From: Acidobacteriota bacterium
Lineage (GTDB): Bacteria > Acidobacteriota > Vicinamibacteria > Vicinamibacterales > SCN-69-37
DNA length: 5,332 nucleotides
Reading direction: 5' to 3'
Assembly (NCBI GenBank): GCA_021824055.1
Contig: JAKALV010000236.1
Span: 1-5,332, forward strand
This document shows positions 1 through 5,332 of this stretch, in pieces. How positions within the stretch are numbered: the first letter of the stretch is position 1; the number at the start of each line of letters is the position of its first letter. The notes under the pieces were generated by a model, which saw only the letters and a list, made by a program, of their open reading frames with translations, was not told the origin of the DNA and ran no database searches. Made by a program: the position numbers and the translations under genes.

Positions 1-782
1 TGCCTGTGAGCTTGCTTCGTGTCTTCAAGCACCGCCCCCGGGGCGTATACGCGGACCATGCCATTGGGTGCACGGAGCTCGAAGGGGATCAAGTACTCAA
101 GCTCTTCGTCCACCTCGGCATTCTCCGCCACATACACGACAGCTGAGCCGGCAACGCTCGCAGCCAGACGGCTCGCGTCAACAAGCGGTGTGCCACTGTT
201 ACGTTCAACGGAAACGTAGACGAGAGCGCAATCACGAGACCTCGATGCAATGGCATCCCGAAGGAGGTTCGCCTTTCCGACTGGAACGGTAGTTGGGGCT
301 CTTGAGTAGACCTGGCTTCCAGCTGTACAGCGCCAACGACCGGAGGAAAGCAGAGTCGCCACGAGCCGGGGTGGCGTGACTGGCAGCTTGCCGGGCTCTT
401 GACCAAGGAAGTTGTCGGTCAGACTGTTGCCAACAGTGATCGCGAGGCGCCACTTGCGGTCGCTGACGCAATCGATGCCAATGTCGATGGTCCATCGTCG
501 CGCGGCGAATTCTGCGTCCTGATGTCTATATCGAAGGGCCCACTTACTTGGTGCTGTAGCCTCGCCCTGGGGCCAAACAGAATCGACATCGACCATCGCA
601 CGCCCATCCGATTTTCGCCACGCCCCGTGGCGAAGCACCCAGGAAGGCGGCAGAACGGCCGCTGGCCCCTCCTTCTTTCGGATCCATGCAATCACTTCGG
701 ACACGATGTCGGCAAAGGTGGGCAGAGGGTCACCAAGAGCTTCAACATCCATCACGCTGCGATAGTGAATGTTCTCGATCAT
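1..782 (-). CDS. Unknown protein encoded downstream of the DNA methyltransferase (partial, 3' end off the window)
   Basis: This is an open frame of 260 codons with no stop, leaving the window at the left edge. The start is ATG at 782-780, chosen because a strong Shine-Dalgarno sequence (GGAGGGG) sits four bases from the GGAGG core. It follows the methyltransferase stop by 25 bases on the same strand, so the two are probably one operon. The protein begins MIENIHYRSV. I see no signal peptide, membrane segment or catalytic motif that I recognise. Visible blocks are W81-ALRYRHQDAEFAARRWTIDIG-103, VGNSLTDNF at 117-125, LPVTPPRLVATLL at 133-145, a beta-strand-rich segment ALVYVSVE at 186-193, then LAASVAGSAVVYVAE at 206-220 and GMVRVYAPGA at 241-250. 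The last part reads like an alternating beta/alpha domain. The family is not recognised. Its place beside a Mod-like methyltransferase makes a role in restriction or phage defence likely, but that is inference from context. The codons stay open for all 260 positions, so the gene looks intact as far as visible. Confidence 0.85.
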   Translation of the reverse strand, partial: MIENIHYRSVMDVEALGDPLPTFADIVSEVIAWIRKKEGPAAVLPPSWVLRHGAWRKSDGRAMVDVDSVWPQGEATAPSKWALRYRHQDAEFAARRWTIDIGIDCVSDRKWRLAITVGNSLTDNFLGQEPGKLPVTPPRLVATLLSSGRWRCTAGSQVYSRAPTTVPVGKANLLRDAIASRSRDCALVYVSVERNSGTPLVDASRLAASVAGSAVVYVAENAEVDEELEYLIPFELRAPNGMVRVYAPGAVLEDTKQAHR

Positions 783-784
783 CG

Positions 785-791
785 CCCCTCC
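785..791 (-). promoter_or_regulatory. Ribosome binding site of the unknown downstream gene
   Basis: Read on the minus strand, GGAGGGG is followed by CG and then ATG (782-780). It lies wholly in the 25-base gap after the methyltransferase stop codon. It fixes the start of the unknown gene and argues that this gene is translated in its own right. Confidence 0.8.
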
Positions 792-807
792 GTCTTGCCC
801 GCCAGAA

Positions 808-2855
808 CTATCCCATCGTCACCGGCACCAGCGTCATCGTGTCGTTGCCGAAGATGTCGATGACCTTCACCGCGATGGTGTAGCGTCCCGGTCTCTCATA
901 CTCGTGCGGCATCGACGTCAGCTCCAGGTTCCGGTCTTGCCGGGTCCTGAAGCTCTGCCATTCGTTCTCGAAAATGTATCCACCCGTCCAGCGCTCCTCG
1001 AACTCTACGGGAGCCAGATCGAGTTCGCGCTGCGGTGCTTCCTGACCCGGAAGATTGCCTTGCACCATCACGCCCGAGCCCTTGGGGACCTTAATCATTT
1101 CCTTCCGGCTCTCATAGTTGAAGTCAACGGCCCAGTAGTCCACCCAGTCAGTCCAATCTTTCGTCAGGACGTCACGCCTGACGACGCCGTGCTTGTCCTT
1201 AGTGATCTTGACCAGTTTCCCGGACTCGCAGACAACGTCGCTCTTGCCACTCTTCAGTTCGACTTCAATGGCGTCAGCGAGTCCCTGCGAGTAGTAGACC
1301 GAAAAATCGGTCAGTTCTACCGCAACCGACAGCTTGTTCTTCGCGCTATACCGTGGCGTGACTTCGATGGCGGCCACTTCTTGGAAGCGCACTTGCCCTT
1401 TCTCAACGGCCTTCTTGTCGAACACCTCAGGCGGAATGGTCTTCGGCGCGAGGTCGATGCCCTTCTGCTTCGCTTCGTCGAGAACTGCGGGAAACAGACC
1501 CATTTCGAACTCGAACGCCAGAATGTCCACGCGTGAGGCGCCACGCTTTCGGCACTCGGTAATCACTTCTTCGACAAACAGTCGGCCGACAGGAAGGTTA
1601 ATCGGGCCAATCACAACGAGGCGCGCGCCAGTCTTGCCGTGGAAGAAGCCGGCATCCGCCAGTGCCTCCGCCTTGTAAGCCTTGAGAATGAGCTCGCGGA
1701 AGTCGTGCTCGCGCTTCGCAAGGGCGTGTTCCTTTTGCTTGCCCGTCAGCCGGCCGGACACGTTTAGGTAGACCTGTCGCTCGTACCGGCCGAGATTGAG
1801 GACCTCGAAGGCACGGAAGGTCTCGTCCTTCGCTTTGCGCTCACGCTGCACCTCGATGAGGCGCTTGCGAGTTGTGTGGATGGCGAATTTGCCCAGATCT
1901 GTGAGGATCCACTTGCGTCCCAGCTTCTCTGCCACCGCCGCAGTCGTACCGCTCCCACAGAAGAAGTCGGCGACGAGGTCGCCTTCATTGCTGCTGGCTT
2001 TCAGAATGCGTTCCAGCAGAGCCTCCGGCTTTTGAGTGTTGTAACCTTGGTACTCAGTTGCCATCGAATTTATGACGTCAATGTCGTCCCAGAAATCAGA
2101 AACATAGACGCCTTTGGCTTCCGCTAAGTAGTACTTCAATTCTGGAGTGCCCTCGGAATTCCAGACAACAAGACCCTCTGCATCCAGCTTGTCCAAGACT
2201 TCAAGCTTCTTCAGCCAATGCATCCCGTTCTTGCCGCGTCTATTCGGATCAACACCCTTCCATGACTGTCCAGTCTCGCCCGATGACTTGCCGCTCGCCA
2301 TCAGCGGAACAACTCGATACAGGCCTTTCTCGTCTTTCCGGCTGTAGTGATCCTTAGAGGATTCGGAGTACTCGCCGAACTGCGGGTTGAACGTATGTTG
2401 ACCGGACTTAGAGAAGAACAGGATGAAGTCTTGGCTATTGCGCCACTGCGTCTTTACACCCGCTGCAATCGCCGAGCGTTTCCATGAAATGATGTTCTCG
2501 ACGTTCTGAAATACCTCCTCCATTACCGTTCGCAGTGCACCAACCAATCGCCAGTCACAGTGCAGGTAGATGCTTGCTTCGGTATGCATCAGATCGCGCA
2601 TGAGGATGAGGCGTTCGTAAATCATCGCGATGAAGGAATCCGCTCCGCGCCCCCACGTGTCGCGGTAGGCGATCTGTTCGAGAAGGTTCGGCTCCTTGTG
2701 AAACGTCTCGCCGCCGACCTCGATGTCCATACTGAAGTCAGCGCCAACGTCGAACGGCGGATCTATGTAGATGAGTTTCAGCCCGCCTGCATCCTCGATC
2801 TGCCGTCGGAGCGCGCCAGATTTCAACGAAGAAAGAATCAGCTTGTTGTCCTCGG
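808..2855 (-). pseudogene. Site-specific DNA methyltransferase, class beta, type III Mod-like; 5' end removed by IS21 insertion
   Basis: About 681 codons remain, ending in TAG at 810-808. The enzyme would transfer methyl from S-adenosylmethionine to DNA, probably adenine N6. The sequence opens EDNKLILSSL, then IYIDPPFD with the catalytic DPPF at 2763-2752, an insert with target-recognition character, NTQKPEALLERIL (about 2040-2002), and the SAM-binding DFFCGSGTT (about 1968-1942). DPPF before FxGxG is the class-beta order of type III Mod and related enzymes. The later part has a DWTDWVDYWAVDF block and ends in an Ig/PKD-like stretch (YTIAVKVIDIFGNDT). The normal N-terminal region ahead of the DNKL motif (commonly around 100 residues in relatives, from memory) is absent; the frame runs straight into IS sequence and stays open to a TTG at 3177, giving a 789-codon chimera. 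The first ATG inside the retained part comes after DPPF, so re-initiation there would lose catalysis. Apart from the 5' loss the frame is intact, which suggests recent disruption. The subunit partner (helicase/nuclease) is not visible. Confidence 0.88.
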
Positions 2856-2879
2856 TGGACACCCAAAACCGGCAATTAA
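2856..2879 (+). repeat. IS left terminal repeat, copy L1 (outer)
   Basis: It consists of TGGACACC, one C, then AAAACCGGCAATTAA. It is directly repeated at 2880-2904 with no gap. Multiple terminal repeats of this kind are known transposase-binding sites in IS21-family elements. It starts with the TG expected at an IS21 tip. Confidence 0.8.
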
Positions 2880-2904
2880 TGGACACCTCAAAACCGGCAA
2901 TTAA
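2880..2904 (+). repeat. IS left terminal repeat, copy L2 (inner)
   Basis: It consists of TGGACACC, TC, then AAAACCGGCAATTAA, one base longer than L1 and otherwise identical to it. Its inner part leads into the block shared with the right end (2892-2920), so this copy is the one that corresponds in position to the visible right terminal repeat. Confidence 0.8.
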
Positions 2905-2920
2905 CTGAGCCGGCCAGGAC
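2892..2920 (+). repeat. Left half of the terminal/subterminal inverted repeat pair
   Basis: AACCGGCAATT (2892-2902), a 6-base spacer, then GCCGGCCAGGAC (2909-2920). Both blocks recur perfectly in inverted orientation at 5303-5332, where the spacer is 7 bases. Confidence 0.85.
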
Positions 2921-2931
2921 GTTGACACTGG

Positions 2932-2951
2932 CGGGGACCGTGTGGTCCCTG
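2932..2951 (+). promoter_or_regulatory. Hairpin in the istA leader
   Basis: GGGACC (2934-2939), loop GTGT (2940-2943), GGTCCC (2944-2949) form a perfect 6-bp stem. It extends by a G-U and a C-G pair to 2932/2951. It ends six bases before the ATG at 2958 and holds an in-frame GTG at 2940 in its loop. It could limit istA translation or act as a protein-binding palindrome; the structure is seen, the function is inferred. Confidence 0.5.
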
Positions 2952-2957
2952 GCTGGC

Positions 2958-4535
2958 ATGAGCAACGCCTTGGATGACAACGAACAGCAGCAGATCTGTG
3001 CGCTTGGACGACTGGGCTGGCCGCTCCTGCGGATCCAGCGGGCGACGGGTGTGCGTCGAGAAACGGTGAGCGGCTACCTGAAGGCGGCCGGGATTCCGGT
3101 GCGCGGCCGCGGTCGACCGAGCGAATGTGCGGCAAAACCGGCAATTTCGGCGGAGGTGTCCACCGACTCGGCACCAACGCTGGCCGCTACGTCGGCGACG
3201 GTGTGTCCCGGCGCGCCGCCGACGCGGGCGCCGAGTGCGAGCGCCTGCGCGCCCTACCGCGAGGTGATTGAAGAGGCCGTCGGCCGCGGGCGCAACGCGG
3301 TCGCGATCTATCAGGACCTCGTTGATGACCACGGTTTCAGCGCCAAGTACGCCAGCGTGAAACGCTTCGTCGCGAAGCTCCGCGGAACGGGACCGGCGGA
3401 CGCCCGGGTCGTGATCACCACCGCCCCCGGCGAAGAAGGCCAGGTCGATTACGGCGAGGGTCCGATGGTGCGCTGGCCGGCGACGGGCAAGTACCGACGC
3501 ACGCGTCTGTTTGTCTTCACGCTGGCGCATTCGCGCAAAGCGGTGCGGCTGCTCACCTGGCGCTCGAGCGCCCAGATTTGGTGTGAGCTGCACGAACGCG
3601 CGTTTCGTCGGCTCGGTGGGACGACGAAGATCGTCGTCCTCGATAACCTCAAGGAGGGCGTGCTCACGCCCGACATCTACGATCCGGCACTCAATCCGCT
3701 CTATCGCGACATGCTCGCGCACTACGGCGTCGTGGCGCTGCCGTGTCGGGTCGGCGATCCCGATCGCAAGGGCAAGGTCGAAGCCGGCATTGGGCACACG
3801 CAGAAAACGCCGCTCCACGGTCAGCGCTTCGAGACGCTCGAGGCGGCCCAAACGTACTTGGATCGCTGGGACGCGCGTTGGGCCGATACGCGCATCCATG
3901 GCACCACGAAGCGGCACGTCGCCACGATGTTTGCCGAAGAGCGACCCGCGCTCGGGCCGCTGCCCCTCGAGCCGTTTCGGTACTACCGCTTTGGCGAGCG
4001 CACGGTCCATCTCGATGGCTGCGTCGAAGTCGAGGCGGCGTACTACGGCGCGCCGCCCGGCTGGATCGGACAGCGCGTCCACGTCCAGTGGAACGACGTG
4101 CACGTCCGGCTCATCGACCCGACGCATGGGCGCCTGCTGCGCGAGCATTTGCGCGCGACCCGTGGCTGGCATCGCATCGACGATCGTGATCAGCCGCGTC
4201 GCACGCCACCGACGACACTCGCCTTGCTCGGTCGCGCTGCCACGGCGGGGCCGTCCATCGGCGCGCTCTGTCGCCATCTCCAGGCGCACGGCGGCGCGCA
4301 CGGGATCCGTCAAATCCTGGGGATCCTCGCCCTGGCGCGCACCCATGGCGTCGCCGTCGTGGACGACGCCGCGAAGACCGCGCTCGATCTGGGGATCCTC
4401 ACGTATCGCTTCGTCCGCAAATACCTCGAGCGGCGGCCGCCGGTCCCGCTCACGCTACGTCAGGTGGATCCCCTCATCCGACAACTCACGCTCTACCGCG
4501 ACCTCATCGATCACAAAACAGGAGGCAGTGAATGA
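2958..4535 (+). CDS. istA: IS21-family DDE transposase IstA
   Basis: IstA catalyses cutting and joining of the IS ends. From ATG 2958 it is 525 residues. An N-terminal helix-turn-helix (about residues 18-45, LGWPLLRIQRATGVRRETVS) should bind the terminal repeats. A linker rich in Ala, Pro, Ser and Thr follows at about 57-98. The integrase-type catalytic core holds all three acidic residues: D164 in GQVDYGEG, D229 in VVLDNLKEG and E275 in DRKGKVEAG. A beta-rich C-terminal domain includes HVQWNDVHVRLID at about 375-387, and the tail from about 430 is probably the IstB-contacting region by analogy with the family. The start is uncertain: no good Shine-Dalgarno precedes ATG 2958, and in-frame GTG 2940 and TTG 2922 lie upstream. 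The stop overlaps istB as ATGA. Length and motifs fit an intact, potentially active transposase. Its linker-coding DNA contains a copy of the terminal repeat (3133-3162). Confidence 0.95.
   Translation: MSNALDDNEQQQICALGRLGWPLLRIQRATGVRRETVSGYLKAAGIPVRGRGRPSECAAKPAISAEVSTDSAPTLAATSATVCPGAPPTRAPSASACAPYREVIEEAVGRGRNAVAIYQDLVDDHGFSAKYASVKRFVAKLRGTGPADARVVITTAPGEEGQVDYGEGPMVRWPATGKYRRTRLFVFTLAHSRKAVRLLTWRSSAQIWCELHERAFRRLGGTTKIVVLDNLKEGVLTPDIYDPALNPLYRDMLAHYGVVALPCRVGDPDRKGKVEAGIGHTQKTPLHGQRFETLEAAQTYLDRWDARWADTRIHGTTKRHVATMFAEERPALGPLPLEPFRYYRFGERTVHLDGCVEVEAAYYGAPPGWIGQRVHVQWNDVHVRLIDPTHGRLLREHLRATRGWHRIDDRDQPRRTPPTTLALLGRAATAGPSIGALCRHLQAHGGAHGIRQILGILALARTHGVAVVDDAAKTALDLGILTYRFVRKYLERRPPVPLTLRQVDPLIRQLTLYRDLIDHKTGGSE
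3133..3162 (+). repeat. Internal copy of the IS terminal repeat inside istA, halves in opposite orientation
   Basis: CAAAACCGGCAATT at 3133-3146 matches both left terminal repeats, and its AACCGGCAATTTC form (3136-3148) matches the right end read inward. GAGGTGTCCA at 3153-3162 is the exact reverse complement of the L2 head TGGACACCTC (2880-2889). So both halves of the terminal repeat occur here, with the outer half flipped. It encodes part of the IstA linker. Confidence 0.7.
4521..4525 (+). promoter_or_regulatory. Ribosome binding site of istB
   Basis: GGAGG lies six bases before the istB ATG (4532) and within the end of istA. Together with the ATGA overlap of the stop and start codons it indicates translational coupling of istA and istB. 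Confidence 0.85.
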
Positions 4536-5293
4536 ATCTCGTCGAAGTCGATCGTGCACTTCGCAAGCTCCGGCTGTCCGGGATGGCCGACGTCCTGGAA
4601 ACTCGGCTCCGTCACGCGCAGACCGAGCGGCTGCCGCCGCTCGATCTCGTCGCCACGCTCGTCACCGACGAGCTGCAGCGACGGGAAGACCGGCTCCTGG
4701 CTCGTCGTCACAAACTCGCCGGCTTCCGGGATGCCGACCGCTCCCTCGACACCTTTGATTTGGATTTCAACAAGAAGATGAATCGGGTGCTGATCTATGA
4801 GCTCGCCACGGCGCGCTTCATTCAGCAGCGCGAGGACGCCCTCTTTCTGGGCCCGCCCGGCACAGGTAAGAGCCACCTGGCCCAAGCGATCGGCCGCGCG
4901 GCCATCCAGCAAGGCTATCGCGTGGTCTATCGCGAAGCCCACCTGCTCATCGAGCAGATCGCCGAGGCCGCGCTCGACGGGACCCGCAAAGTCCTCCTCG
5001 CGGAGCTGGCCACCGTGCCGCTCCTGATCATCGACGACCTGGGGATGCGCAAGCTCCCGCACACCGCGGCGGAGGACCTGCTCGAGCTGATCATGCGTCG
5101 GTACGAACGCGCGTCAACGCTCCTGACGTCGAACCGGCCGGTGGACGATTGGGGCAAGCTGCTTGGCGATACCGCGGCCGTCACGGCGTTGCTCGATCGG
5201 CTCTTGCATCACGCGCACGTCCTCAAGTGTGGCCCGCGTAGCTGGCGTACGAAAGTCCACACGGACTTGCGCACGGACGACCTCACGAAGTAG
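4532..5293 (+). CDS. istB: IS21-family helper ATPase IstB
   Basis: A 253-residue AAA+ ATPase of the DnaC/IstB type, which in IS21 transposition binds target DNA and activates IstA. The N-terminal helical region (1-100) contains LRLSGMADVLETRL, typical of IstB. Walker A is GPPGTGKS at 108-114 (within FLGPPGTGKSHL), Walker B is LLIIDDLG at 164-171, the sensor-1 region is LLTSNRPVDDW at 197-207, and a candidate arginine finger lies in LLDRLLHHA at 220-228. Length is the usual one for the family. The start is set by GGAGG at 4521-4525 and the ATGA overlap with istA. It ends at TAG, only about nine bases before the right-end subterminal repeat. All ATPase motifs are present, so it appears functional. 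Confidence 0.96.
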   Translation: MNLVEVDRALRKLRLSGMADVLETRLRHAQTERLPPLDLVATLVTDELQRREDRLLARRHKLAGFRDADRSLDTFDLDFNKKMNRVLIYELATARFIQQREDALFLGPPGTGKSHLAQAIGRAAIQQGYRVVYREAHLLIEQIAEAALDGTRKVLLAELATVPLLIIDDLGMRKLPHTAAEDLLELIMRRYERASTLLTSNRPVDDWGKLLGDTAAVTALLDRLLHHAHVLKCGPRSWRTKVHTDLRTDDLTK

Positions 5294-5302
5294 AACTTAC
5301 CA

Positions 5303-5332
5303 GTCCTGGCCGGCACCAAGAAATTGCCGGTT
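5303..5332 (-). repeat. Right terminal/subterminal inverted repeat of the IS (cut by window edge)
   Basis: GTCCTGGCCGGC (5303-5314) and AATTGCCGGTT (5322-5332) are perfect inverted copies of the two left blocks in 2892-2920. The outermost bases, expected to read GAGGTGTCCA, and any second right-end copy fall outside the window. Confidence 0.85.

Larger units (their letters stand above)
2856..5332 (+). mobile_element. IS21-family insertion sequence (right tip beyond the window)
   Basis: The element carries istA and istB in the order and overlap usual for IS21, flanked by related terminal repeats. The left boundary is placed at the TG of TGGACACC at 2856, because methyltransferase coding similarity stops there and a terminal-repeat copy begins there. 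A second copy starts at 2880, so 2880 is an alternative boundary. The right side ends inside the matching inverted repeat; the expected outer TTTTGAGGTGTCCA-like tip is not in the window. The visible length of 2477 bases fits the family's usual 2 to 2.5 kb. It inserted into the methyltransferase gene in the opposite orientation. The target-site duplication cannot be read. Confidence 0.93.

Noticed and set aside
399..863. Plus-strand open frame of 154 codons, with shorter minus-strand frames nearby
   Set aside because: The region is explained by the unknown minus-strand gene starting at 782, which has a strong ribosome binding site and stays open to the edge.
769..1536. Plus-strand open frame of 255 codons
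   Set aside because: It lies opposite the methyltransferase, whose motifs and continuous similarity make it the real gene; the plus-strand product has no recognisable domain.
2856..2904. Adjacent direct repeats considered as a CRISPR fragment
   Set aside because: There are only two copies with no spacer, and they match the other end of the IS, so they are terminal repeats.
2870..2905. Outward promoter at the IS left end driving the methyltransferase (TTGCCG followed by TTAATT on the minus strand)
   Set aside because: Both hexamers match the consensus poorly and the 15-base spacing is short, so the sequence alone does not support it.
2922..2950. Possible istA promoter from the perfect TTGACA at 2922-2927
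   Set aside because: No -10-like hexamer lies at 16-18 bases; the expected place is occupied by GTCCCT within the hairpin. A perfect -35 alone is not enough, although it might pair with a non-standard factor.
2901..4346. Long minus-strand open frame of 481 codons opposite istA
   Set aside because: It is antisense to a clearly conserved DDE transposase, is Arg/Ala/Pro-rich with no recognisable motif, and such open frames are common opposite GC-rich genes.
3511..4758. Plus-strand open frame of 415 codons overlapping istA and istB
   Set aside because: It is a +1 shadow rich in Arg and Ser, spanning the junction of two conserved genes, with no motif of its own.

Overview
The window shows a bacterial restriction-modification-like (probably phage-defence) operon on the minus strand, broken by an IS21-family insertion sequence whose istA/istB genes lie on the plus strand. 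The DNA is GC-rich, and the IS part looks more GC-rich and more GC-biased at third codon positions than the host part. Nothing in the window identifies the host organism; a GC-rich environmental bacterium is as far as I would go.

Layout. Positions 1-782 (minus) hold the first 260 codons of a gene of unknown function that runs off the left edge. It has its own strong ribosome binding site. Positions 808-2855 (minus) hold about 681 codons of a class-beta DNA methyltransferase related to type III Mod enzymes, with DPPF and FCGSG motifs. It lies directly upstream of the unknown gene, with a 25-base gap, so the two are almost certainly co-transcribed. The 5' end of the methyltransferase gene is missing. 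At 2855/2856 it meets the left end of the IS, just before the conserved DNKL-type motif that precedes the DPPF motif.

From 2856 to the right edge (2477 bases visible) is the IS21-family element. It has two tandem copies of the terminal repeat at the left end, a leader hairpin, istA (DDE transposase with an HTH domain), istB (AAA+ helper ATPase, overlapping istA by ATGA), and the beginning of the right terminal repeat. The window ends inside that right repeat, so neither the IS right tip nor the target-site duplication nor the 5' part of the methyltransferase gene can be seen.

The most notable points are these. The IS left end is open in frame with the methyltransferase, giving a chimeric ORF of up to 789 codons; no ATG lies between the IS and the catalytic DPPF motif. 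A third copy of the IS terminal repeat, split into two oppositely oriented halves, is embedded in istA in the linker between the DNA-binding and catalytic domains. A stable-looking hairpin overlaps the istA start region. The unknown gene beside the methyltransferase is a candidate uncharacterised component of the defence locus. I do not see proof of a wholly new system; the novel element, if any, is the unknown gene at 1-782.
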